In this document: positions 9,181 to 19,300 of the stretch, one piece after another
How positions within the stretch are numbered: the first letter of the stretch is position 1
Layout: every line of letters starts with the position of its first letter
Assembly (NCBI RefSeq): GCF_001877035.1
Contig: NZ_CP015756.1
Coordinates: 4,083,001-4,147,000, forward strand
Length of the DNA: 64,000 bases
Source: Clostridium estertheticum subsp. estertheticum
GTDB taxonomy: Bacteria; Bacillota; Clostridia; Clostridiales; Clostridiaceae
Direction: 5' to 3'
Made by a program: the position numbers and the translations under genes
The notes under the pieces: model-generated
Databases searched by the model: none
Seen by the model: the letters and a program-made list of their open reading frames with translations, nothing else
Told to the model about the DNA's origin: nothing

Positions 9181-9540
9181 TTTATAACCCCCTAACAAGA
9201 TCAATATCACTCTATATTTTACTTGAAATTTTTAACATTATCAACTAGTAATTCATACAAATATAAATATAAAACATCTAAAACAAGTTCTCACTCTAAA
9301 GTATTAATTTTACAGTTACAAAATTCAATTAAAGAAAAGAAGAGTACCACAAGGGATACTCTTCTCATAATTTGATTATTTGTTTTCATTCAGTGTGTGA
9401 CCTGAATATTTTATGACTTTAAGATATTTCAAGATGTGCAAGCATAATCGTTTTAATGATTTTAAAAAAAGAAAAGAACAGATCCACAACTGCCCTTCTC
9501 TCATTTTTGAATTATAATGTTTCTTTGTTCATACTTATAA
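9181..9540. other. Gene-free stretch with terminators of the S-layer-like gene
   Basis: Two hairpins with T-rich tails on the minus strand are visible, at about 9338-9365 (GAAGAGTA ... TACTCTTC) and 9463-9503. Both lie downstream of the 1125-residue surface protein gene and would act as tandem terminators. Nothing else is recognised. Confidence 0.6.
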
Positions 9541-12500
9541 TTAGTTTATACCAAGTAAAGTATAAGTTTTAACTGCAGCTACACCATTTGTACCTGTTAC
9601 ATTAAGACTTACTACTGCATCTTTAGATAAACCATTTGTATTGAAGTAAGCAAGAACTGCTGCTTTTGCTGCATTTTTATCAGCAAGATTAATTACTGTA
9701 CCACCAGTTATAACCCCAGTAGTAGCATCAACTGTACCTCCAAGTGAAACAGAAGTTACATTAAGTTTAGCAAGTGTATCAAACACACCAGTATTAGTTG
9801 TTGCAGTTGGATCAGTTACTGTAATTGTCTTTGCTGTATTATTTACAGTACCACCTAATAATGTGTTATTATTTGCAGCTAAGTTTGTATTAAATTCTAC
9901 TATAGTTGCTGTTTTCAATTGTGCATTTGACAAAACAACTATTGCATTTATTTTTGATTGTAAAGCATCTTTATCTGTTGAAGCTGTCAATGCAGATACT
10001 AATGCTTGTGCTGCATCTACTTTAACTTGTGATTGAGCTTTTTGAGCTGTTGCTACTGCTGTTGTTGCATTTGTTAATCCTGCATCTACTACTGCTCCTG
10101 TACCAGCGAATACAATCTTAATTGTCTTATTAGGTCCACTTTGAGAAACACCAGTAACTGTAATGAAATCACCAGGTTGTGCAGTACCAGTTATTGTTCC
10201 ATCAAGAGCAACTTTAAAATCTGATCCAGTTGCAAGTTTAGTTTTAGTTATATCATTTACTGTTAAGAAACTTGATAATGCCATACTATCTTGACCATAT
10301 TGATCCTTAGCTCCGATATAAACATTTTGTGTAGAAGCTTTAGCTCCGTTTGGAAGATATTGTGATAAAGAATTTCCTAACATATCTGCATAACTATTAC
10401 CAGCAGACTGAGTAAGAGTTATAGTATCGTTATCTTTTGAAATACCCTTTACCTCTGTAGATACAGAAGCATATATTGAAGAAGCTACTGGGTCTACTGT
10501 TGAAGACTTAATATCTGCAGTTTTTACATATATAGTTTTATCAGCACCTTGAATACTTACTGTTAATTTAGTACTTGATCCAGTTTTTGCAGAGTCTGCA
10601 AAGTCTAATGCAACTACTTTAATAGCATCATAAGCGCAAGATCCACCTTCTGTTTTAGGTCCTTTTGCAATTGCAAAATCTTTACTATCAACAGATGCAG
10701 AAATTATTGGGTTACCTGCTAACAATACTTTTGATCCGCTTGAAGTTGTACCATAAACTTTTGGATTAGCTTTATAATCTAATTGTCTATCAGAAACTGT
10801 TTTAGTATTATGATCAATATCAGCATATATAGGATTAGTTACTTCATCCATTACATAATCTTTGATATCTTTATTATCTAATACTGTGAATGTTTGTGAT
10901 TGAGAATCTACTGGTGAAGCTATATCTGCTGCAGTTCTCAAAGTAATACCATCAGATTTATATCTATCAGTGTTATACAACTCGAATGTAATTGTTGCTG
11001 ATCCTGCTGCTCCTGCTTTAAGTGCAAGATATTTATTTCCTGTAGCTAATGAAGTAGCTGTTGTATCATTTTTGTCCTTATCTTGATAAGAAACGCCAAC
11101 AACTGTTGGTGCAGAAGAAACTGCTTTAACATAGTATTGACTTATTGTATTACTACTATCAGCACCTGTAGTCATATCAATTACTCTATCATATTGATCT
11201 TTAACAGAAAGTCCTTCCTTATCCCATCCAAAATCAACACGTTGAATTGCTGCATCAGTACCTTGTACAGCTTGCATAATAGTCTGATATTTTGAAGTAT
11301 CTAAAGATAATGTATCAGCCATAACTTTTTTCTGAACATTTACAGTTATAGTGCTATATTTACCTGTTGATGATGCTACTGAAGCTGTTATAGTTCTTTG
11401 TCCATCATTTGGATATCCAATGCCTCTACCTGTATCTCCAACTTGATCTCCAATTCTTAATACAGCATCTCCATTAGCATCTTTAGACCAGAATGCACCT
11501 GAAATTGAAACATCTTTTGTAACTACATCTGCATATTTTGTTAATACTTTTCCATTTTGATCTAATGCTACAAATGGAATTATTTTGTCTTCTCCAGTAG
11601 CTATATTATAAGAAGGAACTTGTAACTGTATTGAATCTACTTTTGCTTCTCTTTTCATTATTACGTTAAGTATTGATGATTTTCCTGTATAAGTCATAGC
11701 ATTAATTACTATTGGCATATCTATAGAATTAGTATCTGTTGCACTCTTAACTTGAACTTGAATAGCTGCTTTCTTTGAATCAGTTGGATCATGTACAACT
11801 TTAGTTGTTATATAAGCATTAGTTCCAGTTAATTCATCAGTACCGTCAATTAATATTAGACCATTTTTTACTATATTATAATCCGTTGTAGGATTACCAC
11901 TTACATCAGTTGCAGTATAAGTAAGATAGAATAAGCTTGAAGTATCTTGCGCAGTTAAAACTTTACCATCTTTATTTGTTATTGCTGAAATATTTATGTC
12001 ACTTAATGTACCAACTTGTGAAGTTACAGCTAATGTAGCACTTTTGTTAACTCCAGTTGTTGTATCATAAGCACTTATTACAACTGTACTAAGCTGTAAA
12101 ATATTCATATTTGCAGATGGTGTTACTGTAATTACGCCATCTTTTCCTGTTGCAGAACCTACTCCAGATTGGAATGTTAAACCGTTAGCAAGAGAAGTAG
12201 TTGTAATATCATTTCCATATTGATCTAATACTTTATAAGTTGCATATCCAACTCTATCAGCACTAGTACCACCCTTAGGTATGTTACCAAGTCCTAATTT
12301 AGTTGAAGTTATATCGATTTTAGCAATTTTTTGTGAAGAGATATTTATAGTTGATGTTCCGAAATCTTTTCCGTCGTTAACTACGTTAACTGTATAATCA
12401 CCTGCTGGTAAATTTGATGCATTAGTTAATGTAGCTTCTGTTTTAGCAGTATTCCAGCCAGCTGTTATAGTTGAAACTACAGCTGATCCTTGTTTAACTA

Positions 12501-12918
12501 CAAATACAACTTTTGATGTATCAGCTACTGTACCATTAAATGTTGCTTTGAAGCTTTTAGCGTTAACAGCTGCTGTTGTTACTGATGTAGCTGTTGTAAC
12601 AGTTGCATCTCCAGCACCAATTTGAGTTGATCCTTTAGAATTTGTATAAGTTACTGCTGGTATAACGCTTGCATTTACTGATGCGCCTGTAACATTGTCT
12701 ACCCAATTACCATTGAAGTCTTTAAAATAAACTGTTCCACCTGCAAGTATTGCAGCTGATATTTCTGTTGCATTAGTTGGGTCATTAGCATAATCTATGT
12801 CATAAGCTTTAGTTCCTATTACCACTGTACCGCTTGACATTGCTGCGAATGCTGAGAAAGATGTTGATCCTGCTATCATTAAGGCAGCAAGAGCTGTGCT
12901 TGTAATTTTCTTGTTCAT
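9541..12918 (-). CDS. Putative S-layer-like surface protein with N-terminal envelope module
   Basis: A 1125-residue exported protein. The signal peptide (MNKKITSTALAALMIAG..., ends AFA) precedes the envelope module at about 27-93. A long series of Ig-like beta domains then follows, including stretches typical of S-layer proteins (VNAKSFKATFNGTVAD, GWNTAKTEATLTNA, VLDQYGNDITT). The composition is Thr/Ser/Ala/Asp-rich with a single cysteine (in GGSCAYDA), usual for a secreted array protein. No SLH or CWB2 repeats are present. The start has CGGAGGTAT. It lies 90 nt after another secreted protein gene with only a weak hairpin between, so it may be co-transcribed from tandem ECF-type promoters. 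Function as the main coat protein is inference from size, composition and domain style. Confidence 0.75.
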   Translation of the reverse strand: MNKKITSTALAALMIAGSTSFSAFAAMSSGTVVIGTKAYDIDYANDPTNATEISAAILAGGTVYFKDFNGNWVDNVTGASVNASVIPAVTYTNSKGSTQIGAGDATVTTATSVTTAAVNAKSFKATFNGTVADTSKVVFVVKQGSAVVSTITAGWNTAKTEATLTNASNLPAGDYTVNVVNDGKDFGTSTINISSQKIAKIDITSTKLGLGNIPKGGTSADRVGYATYKVLDQYGNDITTTSLANGLTFQSGVGSATGKDGVITVTPSANMNILQLSTVVISAYDTTTGVNKSATLAVTSQVGTLSDINISAITNKDGKVLTAQDTSSLFYLTYTATDVSGNPTTDYNIVKNGLILIDGTDELTGTNAYITTKVVHDPTDSKKAAIQVQVKSATDTNSIDMPIVINAMTYTGKSSILNVIMKREAKVDSIQLQVPSYNIATGEDKIIPFVALDQNGKVLTKYADVVTKDVSISGAFWSKDANGDAVLRIGDQVGDTGRGIGYPNDGQRTITASVASSTGKYSTITVNVQKKVMADTLSLDTSKYQTIMQAVQGTDAAIQRVDFGWDKEGLSVKDQYDRVIDMTTGADSSNTISQYYVKAVSSAPTVVGVSYQDKDKNDTTATSLATGNKYLALKAGAAGSATITFELYNTDRYKSDGITLRTAADIASPVDSQSQTFTVLDNKDIKDYVMDEVTNPIYADIDHNTKTVSDRQLDYKANPKVYGTTSSGSKVLLAGNPIISASVDSKDFAIAKGPKTEGGSCAYDAIKVVALDFADSAKTGSSTKLTVSIQGADKTIYVKTADIKSSTVDPVASSIYASVSTEVKGISKDNDTITLTQSAGNSYADMLGNSLSQYLPNGAKASTQNVYIGAKDQYGQDSMALSSFLTVNDITKTKLATGSDFKVALDGTITGTAQPGDFITVTGVSQSGPNKTIKIVFAGTGAVVDAGLTNATTAVATAQKAQSQVKVDAAQALVSALTASTDKDALQSKINAIVVLSNAQLKTATIVEFNTNLAANNNTLLGGTVNNTAKTITVTDPTATTNTGVFDTLAKLNVTSVSLGGTVDATTGVITGGTVINLADKNAAKAAVLAYFNTNGLSKDAVVSLNVTGTNGVAAVKTYTLLGIN

Positions 12919-12960
12919 ATAAATATACCTCCGATTAAATTTAGTTTATTTTTTTATTGG

Positions 12961-12990
12961 TAACCCTTAATTAGTTTTAATTAAGGGTTA
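12961..12990. terminator. Hairpin between two surface-protein genes, possibly a leaky terminator
   Basis: TAACCCTTAATTA (12961-12973) pairs perfectly with 12978-12990 around GTTT. The minus-strand tail is CCAATAAAAAAATAAAC, which has no U-tract, so it may act as a processing or stabilising hairpin and not as a true stop. Confidence 0.6.
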
Positions 12991-13007
12991 ATTCCTTTTA
13001 AAAGTTA

Positions 13008-14312
13008 TTATTTTGCTGCTGTTAAAACTACATCACTAGATCCAACTGCTGTTCCATTTGCATCAAATAATTTAATTGTAACAGTTTTTCCAACTTCTCT
13101 ACCTGGGAATAATGTTGTAGCTGTTCCTAATGCTGCCATTTTTGTTAACATGTTTGCTCCATCAGATACTTGATATTGAGTTGCTCCTGCTTGACTTGAA
13201 TTAGCAGTTACCACTGATCCAAAGTTTGCTGGTTTAACTGTAGCTGAAATTGTTGCTGTTCCTGGTGTTACTACTGGTGCAACATCAATTGTTCCAGATT
13301 GTCCTAATTTTACATCAATTGATTTAAGTAGATTATTACTTGAATCAAATAATTTAACTGTTACTGCATCTCCTGCAACTTTACCTGGGAAGATTGTAGT
13401 AGCTGTTCCTAATGCTGATACTTTTGTTAAGTTGCTTGTACCAGTAACTACTTGATATTGAGTAGCTTTTGGGAAAGCTTTAAGACCATCAGCTGTCATT
13501 GTTACGTTTCCAACTGCTCCAAAGTTTGCTGCTTTAATTGTAGTATCAAATATTGTTGTTGATGAATTTGTTACTTTTATCATTACAGTTTTGTATCCTT
13601 CAAATCCTTTTTTTGCCCAAGTTGTTGATTTTTGTGTATTAACATGTGCAATAAGCATATAAGTTCCTGGTGTTGCAAATGTCATTGAAGGTGTTGCAGA
13701 ATAACCTGCTGGTCCGTTTGACCATACTCCTGTTGCTGTATTCATTGCGAATAATTGATAAAGGTATGGTCCAGTGATTCCACCTATTTGGTCTATTCCG
13801 TTGAATTTAGCTGTTAAGCCAGTAACTGCAACGTCTGCTTTTCCATTTGTATATACTCTGTTGTTATCATCTTTGCTTACGCAGTTAAGTGCTCCAACAT
13901 AGAAACTATCAAAGTTACCAGTTGCATTTGATTTAACTCCTGTTTTTCCTGCTGCTTTAACCCATATTGAAACTTTATATTTTCCTAATGTTAATGCCTT
14001 TGATGCTGGTAACACATAAGGTGTTTTAGAACTTACTGCAGCTGTGTATCCAGTTGTTAGTTCAGTCCATTTACCAGCTTCGTTTCCAATAAATGCTCTG
14101 TATTGAACATCTCCTGAATATTTTGCAGAAGTTACTGTAAATGTTTCAGTATCCCCAACCACTAGTGGTGAATGTTCTATACCTGTATAGTTAATTACTG
14201 GTGTTGCTGCTGCTGTTGTTGTTGCTGCGTTTGCTGTAACATTTGTTAAAGATCCAACTGTTACAAATAATGCTACTAAAGACATACTTAGTATTTTTTT
14301 AATCTTTATCAT
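13008..14312 (-). CDS. Secreted surface protein with triple-tyrosine-like and duplicated C-terminal domains
   Basis: A 434-residue exported protein (signal peptide about 1-29, ends ANA). Two N-terminal beta domains (YRAFIGNEAGKWTELTTGY and YQLFAMNTATGVWSNGPAGY) resemble Y_Y_Y/triple-tyrosine folds. The C-terminal 150 residues are a duplicated unit of about 75, each with ANFG, ATQYQV, LGTATT(I/L)FPG and VTVKLFD. It lacks the envelope module carried by its neighbours. RBS GGAGGGGAC. Two ECF-type elements lie 430 and 585 nt upstream, implying a long leader. A lipid- or polymer-binding role cannot be assigned. Confidence 0.72.
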   Translation of the reverse strand: MIKIKKILSMSLVALFVTVGSLTNVTANAATTTAAATPVINYTGIEHSPLVVGDTETFTVTSAKYSGDVQYRAFIGNEAGKWTELTTGYTAAVSSKTPYVLPASKALTLGKYKVSIWVKAAGKTGVKSNATGNFDSFYVGALNCVSKDDNNRVYTNGKADVAVTGLTAKFNGIDQIGGITGPYLYQLFAMNTATGVWSNGPAGYSATPSMTFATPGTYMLIAHVNTQKSTTWAKKGFEGYKTVMIKVTNSSTTIFDTTIKAANFGAVGNVTMTADGLKAFPKATQYQVVTGTSNLTKVSALGTATTIFPGKVAGDAVTVKLFDSSNNLLKSIDVKLGQSGTIDVAPVVTPGTATISATVKPANFGSVVTANSSQAGATQYQVSDGANMLTKMAALGTATTLFPGREVGKTVTIKLFDANGTAVGSSDVVLTAAK

Positions 14313-14741
14313 GAATTTTGTCCCCTCCCATATTGTTATCTGTTTTTATATTTTTGAAAATAAAAACCTAATTATTATTGTAGTCTTTTTATAAAGAATA
14401 CAATTTGTTCTTCTTTAACTACACCCCCTAGAGAGCTATTTTTTTTGTTACTATAAAACGAACTAAATTTGTTTTAAAGTAACATAGTAATTAAAGACTT
14501 TAATTTGTATGTAATCAGTTTCTTGAATTTTTAATTTCTTATCAAAACATTGAATATAGTACAATATTCTGATAATTTTAAACTATTCACACAAAATTTA
14601 CGATATTTATATTATATAACACTTTTGGTTAAATCTCAATATGTTAATGAAATTTAACATTTTTACTTTAATCTTCACACATTTCATAAATTTTCATTAA
14701 ATTTATTTTTTTTAATTTAATTCATGTATTTTCATTAGTTA

Positions 14742-14781
14742 CACTTATATAACGTTTATGGTTATATTTTAGTTGCAATTT
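14742..14781 (-). promoter_or_regulatory. ECF-type promoter element, copy B
   Basis: Minus strand: TGCAAC (14772-14777), 17 nt, CGTTATA (14748-14754), then TAAGTG. Proximal of two elements upstream of the 434-residue surface protein gene. Confidence 0.65.
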
Positions 14782-14896
14782 TTAAAAATTAATTATATTT
14801 AAATCTTATAACTAAATTAATCGTGAATAAACTTTTTATAAATAACTCACTTATAATTTACAATGTTTGATAACCTTTCATACTTTACATTCTTTT

Positions 14897-14936
14897 CACT
14901 TATATAACGCTTGTCCCTATACTTTAGTTGCACTTT
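14897..14936 (-). promoter_or_regulatory. ECF-type promoter element, copy C
   Basis: Minus strand: AAAGTGCAAC with TGCAAC at 14927-14932, 17 nt, CGTTATA (14903-14909), then TAAGTG. Distal partner of copy B; it sits just downstream of the module-only gene. Confidence 0.65.
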
Positions 14937-14997
14937 TTAAAATTTTTTTTAATATTATATAAAACTTAAACATATAAACCTGAACATATATTCCATT

Positions 14998-15318
14998 TTA
15001 GTTTTTATTTACCTTTTCAAAATTAATTACCATATCATCATTCTTGTAGACTACAGCTGGTATAACACTCACATCGATAATTTCTCCTGTAACATTTTCT
15101 ATCCAATTTCCATCATAATCTTTAACATAAACTTCTCCGCCTGCAACTATTGATTTTGAAATCTCTTCTTCATTGTTTACGTCACTTGCATAAGCTAAAT
15201 CAAAAGCCTTGTTTCCTATTACAACTGTACCATTTGGCAATTTATCAACCGCCTCTAATGTTGTATCTTTCGCCATCATTAAATCAGTGTCAACTGAATT
15301 TGTAATTTTATTATTCAT
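14998..15318 (-). CDS. Module-only protein with a charge-disrupted signal peptide (probably cytoplasmic)
   Basis: A 106-residue protein made of an N-terminal 29-residue stretch, one envelope module (GTVVIGNKAFDLAYASD ... IPAVVYKND) and a short tail. The ATG at 15318 has a perfect GGAGGTAATTAT site; a longer reading adds 11 residues without one. Its first 35 residues align without gaps to the signal peptides of three paralogues (M1, K4, I5, L13, M14, A16, T19, A23 kept in most), but Asp, Lys or Glu occupies positions 10, 12, 17, 18, 22, 25 and 26. The hydrophobic core is destroyed, so export by Sec is unlikely. It has its own ECF-type promoter (copy D). Role unknown. Confidence 0.75.
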   Translation of the reverse strand: MNNKITNSVDTDLMMAKDTTLEAVDKLPNGTVVIGNKAFDLAYASDVNNEEEISKSIVAGGEVYVKDYDGNWIENVTGEIIDVSVIPAVVYKNDDMVINFEKVNKN

Positions 15319-15339
15319 ATAATTACCTCCATCCCTCTT

Positions 15340-15378
15340 AAACTTACTCACTCGTAAGTTTATTTACTCGTAAGTTTA
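15340..15378 (-). promoter_or_regulatory. Leader with alternative hairpins before the module-only gene
   Basis: AAACTTAC (15340-15347) can pair with GTAAGTTT at 15354-15361 or with a second copy at 15370-15377. The two copies are part of a 13-nt direct repeat (ACTCGTAAGTTTA) of period 16. All lies in the predicted 5' leader, just upstream of the ribosome site. Confidence 0.4.
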
Positions 15379-15411
15379 TACTTTGTCTCTGCCGTATTTT
15401 TAATCTTTCTA

Positions 15412-15450
15412 CATTGTATAACGGTTGTCCCTGTAATATAGTTGCACTTT
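15412..15450 (-). promoter_or_regulatory. ECF-type promoter element, copy D (module-only gene)
   Basis: Minus strand: GAAAGTGCAAC with TGCAAC at 15441-15446, 17 nt, CGTTATA at 15417-15423. The segment after the -10 (CAATG) departs from the TAAGTG of the other copies. Expected leader about 90 nt. Confidence 0.68.
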
Positions 15451-15605
15451 CTTAATTTTTTTTGTTAAAACATAAAGTAATGCTCACATATTATAGAACC
15501 AAATGAAATATTTCAGCTCCCAAGGAGATGATTTGACAATTTAGTAACCTTATATGATATTGCTTCATATATTAGTATAGTAAAAATGTTTGAAAGGAGC
15601 CGTTT

Positions 15606-16292
15606 ATGTTTTATTGTCCAAAAAATTATAATGATCCGTATTCTTTATATAGGGATAACTCTATTTATAGGGTTGCTACCATGAATTCGTATATCAGAGT
15701 TCTTCATGCTTCCCCTAAATCCCCCGCTGTTGATGTATATATTAATGATATGTTAAAGTTCAAAAATCTTACGTATGGTACCTTTACAGATTATGTTGAG
15801 GTTATTAGCGGTGACTACAATATAAAATTGTATCCTGCTGGTACTAAACTCACGCCTGTACTTAATAAAAATATTTTTGTTCCGAAAGAAAAGATTTATA
15901 CAGCCGCTGCAATTGGAATTTTGCCAAACATTGATTTGCTCTTAGTTTTAGAACCCAAAGTTAATAATCCTTCTAATAATGCTTATGTTAAATTTACTCA
16001 CTTATCACCCAATGCAGGCGCTGTTGATATAACCCTCCCAGACGGTAAAATTCTTTTTAAGAACGTTAAATACAAAGAATCTACTGATTATATAGAAGTT
16101 GCACCTGGAACCTATACATTAGAAGCTAGACCTACAGGTACCAAAACTACTGCTTTATATGTGCCAAACGTAAGATTAAAATCTCAACGTTTTTATACCG
16201 TATATGCTATAGGTCTCGCAGAAGGCAACCCAGGCCTTCAAGCATTAATTCCACTAGACGGTAGTTCTTATTTAGATTTTAGAGAAGACTAA
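15606..16292 (+). CDS. DUF4397-domain protein (two repeats)
   Basis: A 228-residue protein with two copies of the DUF4397 beta-sandwich: YIRVLHASPKSPAVDVYIND ... and YVKFTHLSPNAGAVDITLPD ..., each with a TDYxEVxxGxYxxxxxPAGTK-like strand and a hydrophobic YTAAAIG/YTVYAIG segment. No signal peptide is seen, unlike many family members. Similar proteins occur in endospore-forming Firmicutes; their function is not established. The start is supported by GAAAGGAGC. A strong terminator follows immediately. It diverges from the module-only gene. Confidence 0.82.
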   Translation: MFYCPKNYNDPYSLYRDNSIYRVATMNSYIRVLHASPKSPAVDVYINDMLKFKNLTYGTFTDYVEVISGDYNIKLYPAGTKLTPVLNKNIFVPKEKIYTAAAIGILPNIDLLLVLEPKVNNPSNNAYVKFTHLSPNAGAVDITLPDGKILFKNVKYKESTDYIEVAPGTYTLEARPTGTKTTALYVPNVRLKSQRFYTVYAIGLAEGNPGLQALIPLDGSSYLDFRED

Positions 16293-16300
16293 TTAAAAAT

Positions 16301-16322
16301 ACCAAGCGAATAGTCGCTTGGT
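16301..16322. terminator. Bidirectional terminator between DUF4397 gene and 5'-nucleotidase
   Basis: ACCAAGCGA (16301-16309) pairs with 16314-16322 around a four-base loop, with A-rich and T-rich flanks. The 24 nt from 16295 recur with one mismatch at 20162-20185, on the far side of the nucleotidase gene. Confidence 0.9.
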
Positions 16323-16341
16323 ATTTTTTTTAACTATTTTA

Positions 16342-19300
16342 TTATGATGCTAAAGATTTTACTCTTATTAAATCTGAATAAGGGCTATTTACTTTAACTC
16401 CTTTTACCATCTTATATGATCTTATACTATAGTAATAATTTTTATTTGAAGTAAGACCAGTACTATTAAACTTTGTAATCTTTGGTGCTGATATTAAGAC
16501 GTATGGACCGGCACTTGATGTTGCTTTGTAAACCCCATACCCATTTGCCCCATTTACTTTACTCCAGCTAATACTAACACTATTTTTTGATGGTACTAGT
16601 TTTATTGCTGTTGGTACAGAACTAATATCAGTTGAAGCATCTTGCTTAACATTAGTCCTTGATATTTTCCAATTATTTGATAACGTAGGTGTTATCGTTC
16701 CTTTATCTTGAACATATTTGAACATAATGTTTCTGATTTGTCCATCATCTCCTAGAGCTTTTGCTGAATCATAAAAAGTCGCGTCTATTGTAGCTTTACT
16801 TCCAGGTGTAAATCCAGCAGCTGCCATAAAACCACCGCCACCATTATATCTATAATTGTTAACCGCTACTTTTAATACCTGAGTGTCATTAACTAGTATT
16901 CCATTAATTTTTAGATTCTTTATTCTACTTCCACTGATTACTTTTCCTTTTGAATCTACGGTGCAAGCTGGCTGCGTTAAGTCAATATCATACGTTGCAC
17001 CATATAATTGGTCAAGATTATAATCTGCTATATTAAGTATTGTGTCTTTTACTATTGGATCAGTGGATTTTGTCACCTGGGCATAGTATCTTGCTGACCA
17101 TTCAAGCCAATCTTTAAGCTGAGCTCCAGTCATTTTTAATCCAAATAAGTAGTTTTCAAAAACATATACTCCCATGATATCTTGCCTTTTAACATCTCCC
17201 TTTGGTACTTTTGCAGATAAACTTAATGGAGCTGCTATTGAAAGCGATGTACCTGCTGCATTTGCTTGCACTTTATTTACAAATTCCATTATTGTTGAAG
17301 GCTGGGTTAATTGTTTTTCTCCTTCATATAATTCTGTTGATTTTCCTATTACTGTATTTGTATATTTAAGTGTAGCATCTTGGTATGGCTTTGCGATTGC
17401 AAGTATTTTAGGATCAGCTACAGTAGCCTCCGGCATTGTAATATTCTTTGCATCTACCCCTACATAATTACCACTCGCGTCAATATTGAGATCTATCTGA
17501 CTAAAGATTCCATCACCATTCTTTGGTTCAACTATAGGTATTACTTTTCCTTTTGGATTTGTATAAGAATAAGTTTTACCTGTATGTGTATGCCCACAAA
17601 GAATAGCATCAATTCCCGGAACCTTCGTTGCTACTTCATCTGTTTGATTCTCTGGAATTGTATCGCTAGCTCCCTTTATACCACTGTGAATTGATGCTAT
17701 TACAACATCTGCCCCAGCTGCTTTTATTATTGGAACCCATTTTTGTGCTTCAAGTACTAAGTCATTAAAATGAAGACCTGCATAATGAGTTGGATCTTCC
17801 CAGTTTGCTATAGTTTTAGTAGTAAGTCCTAGTACTGCTACCTTTGTTGTTTTACCATTTATAGTGAATGACTTTATTATATAAGGTTTAACATAATTTG
17901 AATCATCTGATTTATAAGTGTTAGCTGATAATACTGCTATCTTTTCTTTACTGGCATCACCTATAATTCTGTTAAGAGTTGTTAATCCATAGTTAAATTC
18001 ATGGTTACCAAGTGTCCATGTGTCATATCCCATAGCTCCCATTACCTTCATCATTGGATACTCAGATGTAGTATCTATCATGTCATAATAATATGATAGA
18101 GGTGTTCCTTGAATTGTATCTCCAGCATCTATTAACATTGTATTAGGGTTAGATGCCCGAACACTTTTAACATATGTTGAAACCTTTGCAAGTCCTACAT
18201 TTGCCGCAAGTCCTGTATTATAATCTAGTGGGTATATTGCTCCATGTACATCTGATGTTCCTATTATTGATATTTTACCAATTACATTATCTATTCTATT
18301 GTTCATTACGGCTGTAATTTTGCCATTAGCACGAACATCATCATTTAAAGCATCTCGAACTGTGTAATGAGAATCTACTAAACTAGCTTTTATAGTAGGT
18401 TCTAAGAATCCAGTAAAGCTGTCTCCACCTGTTGCTACGAAATCAGGTGCATTCACTTTAATTATATCTGTATCTTTTACAATACTGCCGTCACTTTCCT
18501 TCACTATATTTTGCACCCTTTTTCCTAATACTTCTGGTGTAACTGTTCCATCAAGAGCCACTTTAGCTGGTACGTATGATTGTTTTGAAGAATCATAGGT
18601 GAATTTAACTCCAGAAATTTGTATACCTACTCCATCAGTTTTAACCGCTTGCTCAAATATATATTTAAGCTGTGCTCCGGTCATTGCCACCGTGCAAATA
18701 GTGTTATCAAAAGGCATAATATTAAATATTGTTCCAACAGTTACATTCCCCTGTGCAATTGGACTTAATCTTATACCTCCGTTATTTACTATTCCCACTT
18801 CTGCTTTCGATTTTGAGTAGTTTTTCACAACGTCTGCCATCCAATTCCCAAGTTGTGACTCGCCGCACGGTGAATCAACTTGATTTTTAGTTAAAGCAGT
18901 ATCATCTTTTCCAATCACTTCATTAAATGTTGGTAATAATGCCGCACTTGCATCATCAACAATTTTCTTAGCTGTAGGATCTATTGCGGAAGTTTCCGTT
19001 ACCGTAATTGGATTCCAATTTGTACCTTTTGGTGAGAAAGCTATGATTTTTTTATCATTCCCTACAGTGATTTTCAAATCAATATAACCTTTACCCACTG
19101 ATGATGCTGTTAATGTAGGAACATCCTTATTATCAGCATCCTTGTTTACAACATCGCCAATAGTATGTGTATGTCCACCAAATACTGCATCTACTCCATG
19201 TAATTTATTAACTGTAGTGTTAAGTGATTCACCACCATCATGGACATCTAATAACACAACATCTGCCAAACCATTATCTTTTATATTTTTAGCTTCTTTA

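Larger units (their letters stand above)
14313..14997. other. Long A+T-rich leader region with tandem ECF-type elements
   Basis: A 685-nt stretch with no open frame of interest. It holds ECF-type copies B and C, both directed at the 434-residue surface protein gene, and very A+T-rich sequence. If either promoter is used, the mRNA carries a leader of more than 400 nt, space for regulation that I cannot resolve by eye. Confidence 0.6.

Noticed and set aside
5301-15446. TATAACG/GTTGCA blocks as binding sites of a repressor, not promoters
   Set aside because: The constant 17-nt spacing, uniform orientation toward genes and ECF-like boxes favour promoters; a repressor overlap is possible but not needed.
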